Part shown: positions 53,536-62,219 of the stretch, one piece after another
How the letters are laid out: each line of letters begins with the position of its first letter
How positions within the stretch are numbered: the stretch's first letter is position 1
Source of the DNA: JAKPBU01 sp964425695
Lineage (GTDB): Bacteria > Pseudomonadota > Gammaproteobacteria > Xanthomonadales > Xanthomonadaceae
DNA: 64,000 nucleotides
Assembly (NCBI GenBank): GCA_964425695.1
Contig: CAYRNF010000005.1
Span: 1 to 64,000, forward strand
Reading direction: 5' to 3'
Translations under genes and position numbers: made by a program
Notes under the pieces: model-generated
Told to the model about the DNA's origin: nothing
Seen by the model: only the letters and a program-made list of their open reading frames with translations
Databases searched by the model: none

Positions 53536-53892
53536 ATGACTCACCACAGCGCCGAACATCGCGACCCGGGCATGAACGACTGCATCGACAACTGCACGCA
53601 ATGTCATGCGATTTGCCTGGAAACCATCAACTACTGCCTGAGCAAAGGCGGCGAGCACGCTGCGCAGAAACACCTCTCGCTGCTCGCCGCATGCGCCGAT
53701 ATCTGCGCAACCAGCGCCGACACCATGCTGCGCGGTGCGTCCGTGCACACCGTCACGTGCGCTGCCTGTGCGGAGATTTGCCGCCAGTGCGCCGACGCCT
53801 GCGAACGCATGGGTGACGATGCCGAGATGAAACGCTGCGCCGAAATGTGCCGACGCTGCGCCGACAGCTGCGCGGCCGTGGCGGCGCACTGA
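53536..53892 (+). CDS. Cys-rich four-helix bundle copper-storage-like protein
   Basis: 118 residues without a signal peptide, with 14 Cys arranged along helices: DCIDNCTQCHAICLETINYC, ACADICATSADTML, TCAACAEICRQCADAC and CAEMCRRCADSCA. This is the DUF326/Csp pattern of copper storage proteins that fill a four-helix bundle with Cu(I). Lack of a signal suggests a cytosolic (Csp3-like) form. AAAGGA upstream of the ATG. Directly precedes the MerR promoter. Confidence 0.82.
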   Translation: MTHHSAEHRDPGMNDCIDNCTQCHAICLETINYCLSKGGEHAAQKHLSLLAACADICATSADTMLRGASVHTVTCAACAEICRQCADACERMGDDAEMKRCAEMCRRCADSCAAVAAH

Positions 53893-53957
53893 CGTCCCTG
53901 CGGTCCTGCCGTAGACCGGCAGGGCCGCCTTGGGTGAGATGACGATCGATCCAGGCC

Positions 53958-53989
53958 TTGACTCTGGACCAGGGTCCAGGGTGCAGACT
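53958..53989 (+). promoter_or_regulatory. MerR-type promoter/operator of island cueR-copper ATPase genes
   Basis: TTGACT (53958-53963) and CAGACT (53984-53989) with a 20-base spacer, containing CTGGACC-AG-GGTCCAG. It is nearly the same as the native cueR promoter on the minus strand at 40291-40322. It sits upstream of the start at 54026, so an earlier in-frame start for the regulator is excluded. Confidence 0.82.
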
Positions 53990-54025
53990 CGCTGCGACGC
54001 CTCTTCCCAGGCATTGGATGCGGTC

Positions 54026-54424
54026 ATGAAGATTGGTCAACTCGCTCATCGCGCTGAGGTCGGCATCGACACGGTGCGTTACTACGAACGGCACGGACTG
54101 TTGCCCGCGCCAGAGCGGCTGGCATCGGGCTATCGTCGCTACGACCAGAGCGACGTCGCGCGCCTGCGCTTCGTGCGTCGCGCCAAGGCACTGGGTTTTA
54201 CCTTGGTCGAGATCAGGGAATTGCTCGCCCTATCGGGTCGTCGCGAAGATGACATGGGCGGCCTGAAAGCTGCTGCCACCGAGAAGCTGGCCGATGTCGA
54301 GGCGAAGCTCGCCGAACTCACCCGTATCCGCAATGGCTTGAAGACCCTGGTGGCGTCCTGTCCGGGACACGGCGCCTTGGAGCAGTGCCCCATTCTCAAC
54401 GCACTTGCCGAGGACAACGTATGA
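54026..54424 (+). CDS. cueR: MerR-family copper-responsive regulator (CueR type, island copy)
   Basis: 132 residues, similar in layout to the native regulator at 39856: MKIGQLAHRAEVGIDTVRYY, KALGFTLVEIRELLAL, and C-terminal CPGHGALEQCPI with the two metal Cys. Overlaps the ATPase start by four bases (ATGA). It likely activates its own promoter and the ATPase and DUF305 genes behind it. Confidence 0.92.
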   Translation: MKIGQLAHRAEVGIDTVRYYERHGLLPAPERLASGYRRYDQSDVARLRFVRRAKALGFTLVEIRELLALSGRREDDMGGLKAAATEKLADVEAKLAELTRIRNGLKTLVASCPGHGALEQCPILNALAEDNV

Positions 54425-56838
54425 CGACCCATTCAGAACCCGCACACGGGCCCGCAGCGCCAAGCGGCCATGGCTGCTGCGCGAGCGGGACGCCTTCACA
54501 AACGTCGGCGACAAACAACACCGCCATCGATCCCGTCTGCGGCATGCAAGTAGATCCGCTGACCACCGAACACCATGCGACGCACGCAGGCACGGACTAC
54601 CACTTCTGTTCGGCCCGTTGCCGCGAGCGCTTTGTGGCCGATCCGGCGAAATACCTGTCGCCTGTCACGACAGCGCCGACGGCACCCGCCGGTACGACGT
54701 ACACCTGCCCGATGCATCCTGAAATCCGGCAGGAAGGACCGGGCACCTGCCCAATCTGTGGGATGGCCCTGGAGCCGGAGATGCCCAGCCTGGAGGAGGA
54801 GGAGAATCCCGAGCTTCGGGACTTCTCGCGCCGGTTCTGGTGGACCTTGCCGCTCAGCCTGGTCGTGCTCGTGCTGGCGATGTTCGGCCACTACTTGCCC
54901 GACGTGTCGGCGAGTTCGCGCACCTGGATCGAACTGGTGTTGAGCGTGCCGGTGGTGCTGTGGGCCGGCTGGCCGTTCTTCGAGCGTTGCGTGGCTTCGA
55001 TCCGCAACCGCAGCCCCAATATGTTCACCTTGATCGGGATCGGCGTGGCCGCCGCGTTCGGCTACAGCGTGGTCGCGACCGTCGCGCCCGACCTGTTCCC
55101 GGCCTCGTTCCGCGACATGGGCCGGGTTGGCGTCTACTTCGAGGCGGCCGCCGTGATCGTCTCTCTGACCCTGCTGGGGCAACTGCTGGAACTACGCGCG
55201 CGCAGCAAGACCGGCGCGGCGATCAAGGCCCTGCTCGGGCTGGCGCCGAAGGAAGCGCGCCGGCTAAACCACGACGGCAGCGAAGAGGACATCGCTCTGA
55301 GTCATGTGCACGTTGGCGACCGCCTGCGCGTACGCCCGGGCGAGAAGGTGCCGGTTGACGGCGAGGTGGTCGAAGGCCGCTCCAGCGTCGACGAGTCGAT
55401 GCTGACCGGCGAGCCGATCCCGGTCGAAAAGACCGCAGGCGACACCGTGATCGGCGCGACCCTTAACGGCACCGGCGCACTGGTGATCCGCGCCGGCAAG
55501 GTCGGTTCCGACACCGTGCTGGCGCAGATCGTGCAGATGGTCGCGCAGGCGCAACGTTCGCGCGCGCCGATGCAGCGCATGGCCGACAAGGTCGCGTTCT
55601 GGTTCGTGCTGGCGGTGCTCGGCATCGCGGTGCTGACGTTCTTCGCGTGGGGCTTGTTCGGGCCGGAGCCGGCCTGGACCTTCGCCGTGCTGAACGCGGT
55701 CTCGGTGCTGATCATCGCCTGTCCGTGTGCGCTCGGTCTGGCCACACCGATGTCGATCATGGTCGCGACCGGCCGCGCCGCCCAGCACGGCGTGTTGTTC
55801 CGCGACGCCGAGGCGATCGAGCGGCTGCGCACGATCGACACGCTGATCGTCGACAAGACCGGCACCCTGACCGAAGGACGCCCCGTCTTGCGCGAATCGA
55901 TCGGGATGGAAGGCTTCGACGAACAACAGGTACTGCAGCTGGCGGCCAGCCTCGACCAGGGCAGCGAGCATCCGCTGGCCGCCGCGATCGTCGCCGGGGC
56001 GCGCGAGCGCGGACTGGCGTTGGACAAGGCCGAGGAATTGGATTCCGTCACTGGCCTGGGTGTGCGGGGTCGTGTCAACGGACGTGCGTTGGAGCTGGGC
56101 AACAGCGCACTGATGCGCGAACTGGGCATTGACCTGCAGGCGCAGCACGACGCCGCCGAAAAGCTGCGCAAGGAGGGCGCAACCGCAATGTTCCTTGCGG
56201 TGGATGGTCGCCTGGCCGGGATCATTGCGGTTGCCGATCCGATCAAGGAGAGCGCCGCTTCAACCATTGACGCCCTGCAGGCCGCCGGGCTGCGCATTGT
56301 GATGGCCACAGGCGATGGTGAAACCACCGCCCGCGCCGTCGCCGGCAAGCTGGGCCTTAACGAGGTACATGGCGAGGTGCGCCCGCAGGACAAGGCCGAG
56401 TTGGTACAGAAGCTCAAAGCGGAGGGGCGTCGCGTGGCAATGGCCGGCGACGGAATCAATGACGCACCCGCGCTGGCCGCGGCCGATGTCGGCATCGCGA
56501 TGGGCACCGGCACCGATGTCGCGATGTCCAGCGCCCAGGTGACCCTCGTCAAGGGCGATCTGCGCGGCATCTTGCGCGCGCGCGAACTGTCCGCGGCCAC
56601 GGTTGGCAACATGAAACAGAACCTCGGGTTTGCATTTGCCTACAACGCCGTCGGAGTGCCGATCGCCGCCGGCGTTCTTTACCCGGTGTTCGGCCTGCTG
56701 CTGAGCCCGATGATCGCGGCGCTGGCGATGAGCCTGAGTTCGGTGTCGGTGGTCGGTAACGCACTGCGGCTCGCGCGCTCACCGCTCCGGGAAGTCACTG
56801 ACCCCGCTCCTCACCGTCATACAACGCACGCCACCTAA
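54421..56838 (+). CDS. Copper-translocating P1B-type ATPase with YHS and HMBD metal domains (CopF-like)
   Basis: Exports Cu from the cytoplasm. The 805 residues lack the usual HMA domain; instead there is a YHS/TRASH-like module (DPVCGMQVDP, YHFCSARCRERF) and a heavy-metal binding domain (YTCPMHPEIRQEGPGTCPIC). Then come eight TM helices with the ion-channel CPC (C434, C436, IACPCALGLATP), phosphorylated Asp in DKTGTLTEG (D478), and AGDGINDAPALAAADVG. ATG 54421 overlaps cueR. Confidence 0.94.
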   Translation: MTTHSEPAHGPAAPSGHGCCASGTPSQTSATNNTAIDPVCGMQVDPLTTEHHATHAGTDYHFCSARCRERFVADPAKYLSPVTTAPTAPAGTTYTCPMHPEIRQEGPGTCPICGMALEPEMPSLEEEENPELRDFSRRFWWTLPLSLVVLVLAMFGHYLPDVSASSRTWIELVLSVPVVLWAGWPFFERCVASIRNRSPNMFTLIGIGVAAAFGYSVVATVAPDLFPASFRDMGRVGVYFEAAAVIVSLTLLGQLLELRARSKTGAAIKALLGLAPKEARRLNHDGSEEDIALSHVHVGDRLRVRPGEKVPVDGEVVEGRSSVDESMLTGEPIPVEKTAGDTVIGATLNGTGALVIRAGKVGSDTVLAQIVQMVAQAQRSRAPMQRMADKVAFWFVLAVLGIAVLTFFAWGLFGPEPAWTFAVLNAVSVLIIACPCALGLATPMSIMVATGRAAQHGVLFRDAEAIERLRTIDTLIVDKTGTLTEGRPVLRESIGMEGFDEQQVLQLAASLDQGSEHPLAAAIVAGARERGLALDKAEELDSVTGLGVRGRVNGRALELGNSALMRELGIDLQAQHDAAEKLRKEGATAMFLAVDGRLAGIIAVADPIKESAASTIDALQAAGLRIVMATGDGETTARAVAGKLGLNEVHGEVRPQDKAELVQKLKAEGRRVAMAGDGINDAPALAAADVGIAMGTGTDVAMSSAQVTLVKGDLRGILRARELSAATVGNMKQNLGFAFAYNAVGVPIAAGVLYPVFGLLLSPMIAALAMSLSSVSVVGNALRLARSPLREVTDPAPHRHTTHAT

Positions 56839-56868
56839 ACTGCGACAACCTCGAAGGGAGAAGCAGCC

Positions 56869-57327
56869 ATGCCAAAGTACGCCAGGTTCGGCCTCATGAT
56901 CGCCACGTCCACAGTCGTCATGTTCGGGTTGATGTATCTCAATACCTACCAGCTCGACCACGTCTTCTTCAGCGAAACGCGCATGTACATGGCCTTCGTC
57001 ATGGGCGCCACCATGGGCGTGATCATGCTGCTCTTCATGCTTGGCATGTACGAAAACAAGAAGCTCAACGCGGGAATCCTGACCGCCAGCGTGTTGGTCT
57101 TCGCCGCGGCATTGTGGCTGCTACGCAGCCAGGCGACCGTCGAGGACGTGTCGTACATGCGGGCGATGATCCCGCACCACTCGATCGCCATCATGACCAG
57201 CGAGCGGGCCAACATTTCCGACCCGCGAGTGCGCGAACTGGCCGACGAAATCATTGCTTCGCAACGTCGGGAAATCCGGGAGATGAAGGCGCTCATCTCG
57301 GATCTTGAGCAGCGAGGGAGCCAATGA
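56869..57327 (+). CDS. DUF305 membrane protein
   Basis: 152 residues: three hydrophobic helices in the first 90 (GLMIATSTVVMFGLMYL, FVMGATMGVIMLLFMLG, ILTASVLVFAAALWLL), then the DUF305 core with YMRAMIPHHSIAIMTSERAN and LADEIIASQRREIREM. The MIPHHS His pair is the DUF305 metal-site pattern. GAAGGGAG upstream of ATG. Last gene of the cueR-ATPase transcript. Confidence 0.82.
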   Translation: MPKYARFGLMIATSTVVMFGLMYLNTYQLDHVFFSETRMYMAFVMGATMGVIMLLFMLGMYENKKLNAGILTASVLVFAAALWLLRSQATVEDVSYMRAMIPHHSIAIMTSERANISDPRVRELADEIIASQRREIREMKALISDLEQRGSQ

Positions 57328-57997
57328 GCCAGCTCGGACTGATCCGGGTCCTTGCCCGGTTTTATATCCATTAGAACAATGAGTTAACTTGCTTTTGGCT
57401 GTTTTTTACACGAATCCCTGCCGACCCTCAGCACGTGCCGATTCGGAGATGGCTGTGGGCGCGGTTGATGGTCCGCAGATGTTGCGCCGGGCTCAGTTCC
57501 CGGCCGCAACGAAGCCGGGGCAAGCTGGCATGCAACATGCGATTGCCGAGTTCCCCTTGGAAACCCGCTGTTTCATTAGCCAGAGGTCACGCAACGCTTG
57601 GTAACTAGTACCAAGATTGCGAAGTTAGGAAGGCATGAGCCGGCTTCATTTCTAGATCCGGTAAACGCTCCGGGCCGCGGCGGCGGATTGTAGCGCTTCG
57701 AACTAATTCGAGCCACTTATTCGAAGGAAGCACTGGAACATCTGGTGTAACCAACCGAGGTATCTGATTTGCTTCAGCTGCACCAGAGGCTTCGCTCGGT
57801 GTTCCCATATTCGTTCCGCGGCACGTTTGCGCCTATCGAATGCCCAGCCATGTCCACCTCGAAACGCGCGGGCTCTATGGCGATATGGATTGGCTTTAGC
57901 GGACCGGGGCGACGGGTGCTGGTTCCCTTCGAGCCCGACGGTCACAACTGCGCATACTGGTGCCGGAGAAGAAGTAGACCCCTACTCCGAGGTGCCC
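57328..57997. other. 670-base stretch without a supported gene
   Basis: No coding region can be supported between DUF305 and the next gene. It contains an inverted repeat CTTGGTA-ACTAG-TACCAAG (57597-57615) and an AT-richer part after the DUF305 stop. The frame that opens at 57827 joins the next gene but its first 57 codons look non-coding. Probably a recombination scar. Confidence 0.55.
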
Positions 57998-59133
57998 ATG
58001 CGTTCGATCTCCAATGCGTTCTTGCACCAGGTCGAAATCACCCAGGTCAACCGCTGGGATCAAGGGCCGCTCGAGCTCGCCTTCTTACGCGAACCCAAGG
58101 AGCGGCGCCTGGAGTGGGTCGCCCACGTGCACGAATGGAATGCCACCCAGCGGGCGGGGTTCGTGCGCTCGAGCGAGGCCATGGAGGGCCTCAAGCCGGT
58201 CGTCCCCTACCTTGAGCAACGCCGTAACCCGAACATGATCCTGGTGCCGACCTACGGCGGGAACTCGGAACTCGACGTCATGCTAGCGGGGTTGCTTCCG
58301 GACGAGGTGCTGGCCAAGGCCGGCCTCGAACGCCTGCGGGCGCTGATGGGGCTGATGTACATGCACCACACCCTGCCTGCCGACTACGGCTCGCGGGCGC
58401 GAGCCGCGTTCGCGCACTACATCTGGACCCGGTTGTGCCCCCTCGCCCGCCTAGGCGAAGGGGCCTTCAGCGCCCGATCGTCGTTGCGGCTGCTCGCCGG
58501 CGACACGCCGTACTGGGCTCATCGGCTTTATCGCTTGGCGCTCCAGCGGCGCGACGACTTCTTCGAGCCGACCACGCACGAGGACGAATCCTGGGAGCCG
58601 CTCGACGCACTACGAGACAAGTTCATGGCGGACTTGTCCGAAGAGGATCGGCCGCACTTTCAGGTGCAGCCGCCGCTGGTGGGCGGCGATGTTTGGGACG
58701 AGTTCGATGCCGACGAGCGCGAGGACGTGCTGCAGTCCGCGATCGACGGCGACGGCGTCCTCGAATCGCTCGACCCGGTCGTCGAGTTGCTGCACCGGCA
58801 CCGGGCGCACGAGGACTTCTCGGGCGCGAACTCCTGGATCAAGGAGGATTTCGAGCGCAGCTTCTATTCCAAGCGCGCGAAGCTGAAGGTCGACCTGGTC
58901 GAGACCATCGAGACGCACCCGCATACGCGTTGGAACCCAACGAGCCGTACGAGCAGGTGCTGTTCCGCGACGTGATCGCCGTGCTCGACCAAAAGGAGCG
59001 GCGCCTCGTGCTGGCCCTGCGCTCGGGCAAGAACGCCTCGACGATCGCGCGTGAGTCCGGCCTGCGTGGCCACGCCTCGGTCTCGCGGCGCATCGCCGCG
59101 CTTAAGGCGAAGGTGAGCGAGCTGCTCAATTGA
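57998..59133 (+). pseudogene. Frameshifted gene with C-terminal sigma-like helix-turn-helix
   Basis: From ATG 57998 the frame reads about 305 residues (MRSISNAFLHQVEITQVNRW onward). It has no recognised domain and an acidic central part (GGDVWDEFDADEREDVLQSA). Near 58915-58935 the sense jumps by one lost base into ALEPNEPYEQVLFRDVIAVL, and ends with KERRLVLALRSGKNASTIAR then HASVSRRIAALKAKVSELLN, an HTH resembling sigma region 4. It is either disrupted, mis-sequenced, or a programmed frameshift. Confidence 0.6.
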
Positions 59134-59186
59134 GAGACCGCTTTCGTGGCGGTCGCGGCGGGAGCGCGCCGGTCTGCTGCCATAAG

Positions 59187-59372
59187 TTAGTGCGCGATTC
59201 GAGAGAAAACGTCACGCCAGCCGGGCCAATCGGTGGTTCCAAACCGGCCATCTCCCGTTACGTTCAACGCTTCCCATGCCTCCAACGCGGCCTTCTCGTC
59301 TGCGGTCATCAACGCGTGGGCCGCGAGCACGCGCTCGACGGTAATCAGGAAAGGGTTTTCCGTTTCGCCCAT
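59187..59372 (-). CDS. Small hypothetical protein
   Basis: 61 residues starting MGETENPFLITVERVLAAHA. Acidic, helical; ends DWPGWRDVFSRIAH. Follows the 240-residue gene by 22 bases and is probably co-transcribed. No family recognised. Confidence 0.5.
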   Translation of the reverse strand: MGETENPFLITVERVLAAHALMTADEKAALEAWEALNVTGDGRFGTTDWPGWRDVFSRIAH

Positions 59373-59394
59373 TGGTTCACCGCCATGATCGCGC

Positions 59395-60117
59395 TTAAGC
59401 GTTCTGCCGAGTTTCGGGCTCCAGCCAAAACCGACAGCTGAAGTTGTTGAGGCACCGGTCAAAGGCGTCAACTCTTGCCTGGAACGCCCTCGGAATTGCC
59501 GCTCCGTCGCGACCTTCCCGGAAATACTCGACCAGCGAATGGAGCCCATGACTCTTCAAGTGGTCCCATTGCTGCCACAGCTCATCCTGCAGGTCTCGTT
59601 CCTGTTTCCTCGCACTCGGTTTCCGCTTGGGAAGTGGGGCCGTGTAGTCCGGCCGCGGGTCATGGACGTGAGAAAACGTGATGCTCCCATGAGTCCATTC
59701 GGCCTCGATCGAGGGGCGCCACCGGTACCTCACGGGCACCGACAGCTGCTTGCTAAAGCTAGTAGGCGGGATGACATGGTCGTCGACGAAGAAGAGCTGC
59801 GCTTCCTGCTCCTGCGTGTCGACACGGTGCTGCATTAGTCGAACGGCGTTCTCTAGCGCACTGCCGGCGCGTCGGGCGCGGGTCTCGGTGTCCGCCAACT
59901 TCTTTGCGGCTTTCGCGCCGGCGTACTCCGACAGCGCGGTCTCGAACAACCGAAGCTTGGCGGAAACGTACCCCCCACAGTTGTCCAGCCGAAGTGCCCG
60001 CAACGCGGATCCCAGGCGCCTCGTGTCCAGACACTCGTTGATCGTCCTGTCCAACGCCTGCACATCAATGGCGCGCAGGCGCTCCTGCTCGTCACGAGGA
60101 ATGTTGATCTCACTCAC
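59395..60117 (-). CDS. Hypothetical protein, 240 residues
   Basis: Unrecognised. The first 110 residues are helical with a coiled-coil character (KKLADTETRARRAGSALENA), followed by a basic region (KRKPSARKQERDLQDELWQQ). One likely soluble protein. Its partner is the 61-residue gene downstream. Similar uncharacterised genes occur in plasmid-derived islands, but this is an impression, not a match. Confidence 0.55.
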   Translation of the reverse strand: MSEINIPRDEQERLRAIDVQALDRTINECLDTRRLGSALRALRLDNCGGYVSAKLRLFETALSEYAGAKAAKKLADTETRARRAGSALENAVRLMQHRVDTQEQEAQLFFVDDHVIPPTSFSKQLSVPVRYRWRPSIEAEWTHGSITFSHVHDPRPDYTAPLPKRKPSARKQERDLQDELWQQWDHLKSHGLHSLVEYFREGRDGAAIPRAFQARVDAFDRCLNNFSCRFWLEPETRQNA

Positions 60118-60222
60118 TTCGCTTTCGTCTCCGGGGCGGGATCTTTGTGGGCGACACCACGGGGTTGGGATGTTGCAAGAACGCCAAGCGATGGCCTGCT
60201 CCTCGGGCGTTCGGCACGGCAG

Positions 60223-60480
60223 TCACGACGTCTTGCGCCGGGCCTTGGCCGCCCTCGCCACGGGCTTGCGAGCAGGCGTCGCGTGTTCGGCCAGGCTGTC
60301 GCGCTGCTGCCCCAGATCCAAGAGCTGCGCGGCCTGTTGGGCCAAACGCTGCTGCGCTTCGTCCAGCCGCGCTTCGGCCACCTGCCGCGCCTGCTGCGCC
60401 TCGCGCAACGGGATTTGCAACGCAGCCTCGGCCTCCGCCAAGCGGCCGCGCTGGGCCTCGACCGCGGCGCGTTCCCACCA
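60223..60480 (-). pseudogene. C-terminal remnant of a coiled-coil (KfrA-like) gene
   Basis: On the minus strand the frame reads ERAAVEAQRGRLAEAEAALQ then QARQVAEARLDEAQQRLAQQ and ends in a Lys/Arg-rich tail (ATPARKPVARAAKARRKTS). A TGA lies directly before it and there is no N-terminal DNA-binding part, so the gene was cut near 60480. The flanking 60481-60680 has no coding sense that I can support. Confidence 0.55.
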
Positions 60481-60688
60481 TCAAACCCGGTTCCAAAGAA
60501 TGCCTTGGCTCGTATCTTCGCATTGGAGTGGACAGGGCTTGAATCGGATTTCTGGACTGTTCCGCCTGAAGTAAATGCGCTTGGGGGACAGCGGTTGCCC
60601 AAGTAGGTACGTAGCAAGCCGACTCCATGCGTCCAGCGGTCGTCTTACGCTTGGATCCCTGTACCTGCAACGTAGCTGCAATAAGCAC

Positions 60689-60717
60689 TTGCAACAATAC
60701 GGCTATTCCGGAATAGT
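60689..60717 (+). promoter_or_regulatory. ars operon promoter and ArsR operator
   Basis: TTGCAA (60689-60694) and AATAGT (60712-60717) are 17 bases apart. A perfect palindrome CTATTCCGGAATAG (60703-60716) overlaps the -10. The arsR ATG is seven bases after the -10, so the transcript probably starts at or beside the start codon. Repression by ArsR binding at the palindrome follows from position. Confidence 0.68.
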
Positions 60718-60723
60718 CGTTCA

Positions 60724-61044
60724 ATGGACATTGAACAGTCGCTTGCCTCGCTGCAGGCCCTCGCCCATCGCCATCGCCTCGATGCCTACCGCGAACTCGT
60801 TCAGGCCGGGCCTGATGGGCTGTCGGTCGGGCAATTGCGCGATGCGCTGGATGTGCCACCGGCAACGCTGACCTCGCATCTCAACCAGCTTCGCGCCGCC
60901 GGTCTTGTCATCGATGAGCGTGAGGGGCGTGTCATTCGCGTGCGCGCCGACTTCGACGCGATGAACGCGCTGATCGGCTATCTGACTGAAAACTGCTGCG
61001 GTGGCGCGCCTTGCGCGCCTGCTGCACGCACATCGAAACGCTGA
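60724..61044 (+). CDS. arsR: ArsR-family arsenite-responsive repressor
   Basis: 106 residues with winged HTH (LSVGQLRDALDVPPATLTSH, REGRVIRVRADFD). The Cys that sense As(III) are at the C terminus, C91-C92 and C97 (NCCGGAPC), like the Acidithiobacillus ArsR type and unlike the classic helix-3 CxC. Starts directly after a palindrome; lacks a Shine-Dalgarno. Confidence 0.92.
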   Translation: MDIEQSLASLQALAHRHRLDAYRELVQAGPDGLSVGQLRDALDVPPATLTSHLNQLRAAGLVIDEREGRVIRVRADFDAMNALIGYLTENCCGGAPCAPAARTSKR

Positions 61045-61071
61045 GACTCCCTCCCACATCGAGCCACCTTC

Positions 61072-61575
61072 ATGACCGATACGCCCTACAACGTGCTGTT
61101 CCTGTGCACCGGCAATTCCGCCCGCAGCATCATGGCCGAGGCGATCCTCAATGTGTTGGGCCAAGGCCGCTTTCGGGCCTTCAGCGCGGGCAGCCACCCA
61201 AGCGGGCGTGTGCAGCCCATGGCGGCCGAACTTGCACGGGAGATCGGGTACGACGTAGACAAGATCCGCAGCAAAAGCTGGGACGAGTTCGCGGCCGAGG
61301 GTGCACCGGAGATGGATATCGTCATCACCGTCTGCGACAACGCTGCGGGCGAATCCTGCCCGGTGTGGCTGGGCCACCCAGCTCTCGCGCATTGGGGCGT
61401 AGCGGATCCAGTCGAGGCGACAGGTGACGAGGATGCCAGGCGCCGTGCGTACACCGCAGCCTTCGCCACGTTGCGTCGCCGCGTGGAACTGCTTCTGTCG
61501 TTGCCACTGGACAAGCTTGATCGTCTGGCAGCGCAGGCAAGGCTGCGCGAAATCGGCCAGGTGAGCGCAGAATGA
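61072..61575 (+). CDS. arsC: Arsenate reductase, low-molecular-weight phosphatase type
   Basis: Reduces As(V) to As(III). In 167 residues the P-loop is C12-TGNSARS, and C88 and C96 (VITVCDNAAGESCPVWLGHP) are placed like the redox Cys of the thioredoxin-coupled class. DPVEATGDE supplies the general acid Asp. Its stop overlaps the aquaporin start (ATGA). Confidence 0.95.
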   Translation: MTDTPYNVLFLCTGNSARSIMAEAILNVLGQGRFRAFSAGSHPSGRVQPMAAELAREIGYDVDKIRSKSWDEFAAEGAPEMDIVITVCDNAAGESCPVWLGHPALAHWGVADPVEATGDEDARRRAYTAAFATLRRRVELLLSLPLDKLDRLAAQARLREIGQVSAE

Positions 61576-62219
61576 GGCGAGCGCTCATGTCCGAGGCCAT
61601 TGCCACCGCATTGCTGCTTGCGGTCGTGATCGGCTCGGGAATCATGGGCGAGCGCCTCAGCGGAGGGAATGTCGCCATCGCCCTGCTCGCCAACACGCTT
61701 GCCACGATCGGTGGGTTGTACATCCTGATCGAAGTGTTCGGACCGGTGAGCGGCGCGCACATGAATCCTGCCGTGAGTGTCGTCATGGCTGCGCGTGGAC
61801 ACCTGCCTTGGCCGCAACTGCCCGGCTACGTCGGTGCGCAACTGCTGGGCGCCGCCTGTGGCGCGTGGCTTGCGCACGCCATGTTCGATCTGCCGATTCT
61901 TCAGTGGTCGGCCAAGTCACGCACAGGCAGCGGTCAATGGCTCGCGGAAATCGTCGCGACCGCCGGATTGGCGCTGGTCATTCTGCGTGCGGCGCCGAAT
62001 CGGGTTGCGGCAATGGTGGCCGCGTTCATTGGCGCGGGGTACTGGTTCACGGCATCGACTTCCTTTGCCAATCCCGCCGCGGCGTTTGGCCGCATGTTCA
62101 GCGATACGTTTGCCGGCATCGCGCCGAACGATGTCCCTGGCTTTGTCGTCGCACAGGGCATCGGTGCCGCAATTGGTGTTGGCTTGCATCACCTGCTTGG
62201 TCGGGCTCGCGATGCTTGA
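61572..62219 (+). CDS. aqpS: MIP-family aquaglyceroporin, AqpS-like
   Basis: Six-helix channel of 215 residues with two NPA boxes: SGAHMNPAVSVV and SFANPAAAFGRMFSDTFAGI. Within an ars operon this type is proposed to let As(III) flow out (as in Sinorhizobium). It takes the position where arsB or acr3 would be expected. Overlaps arsC by four bases and arsH by eight. Confidence 0.88.
   Translation: MRRALMSEAIATALLLAVVIGSGIMGERLSGGNVAIALLANTLATIGGLYILIEVFGPVSGAHMNPAVSVVMAARGHLPWPQLPGYVGAQLLGAACGAWLAHAMFDLPILQWSAKSRTGSGQWLAEIVATAGLALVILRAAPNRVAAMVAAFIGAGYWFTASTSFANPAAAFGRMFSDTFAGIAPNDVPGFVVAQGIGAAIGVGLHHLLGRARDA

Noticed and set aside
57389..57604. 71-codon frame in the gene-poor stretch
   Set aside because: No ribosome-binding site, no recognisable domain and mixed composition; not distinguishable from chance.
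60481..60620. Possible Tn3-family inverted end (GGGGACAGCGG near 60587)
   Set aside because: No matching partner end, transposase or resolvase in the window; the similarity is only to the GGGG start.
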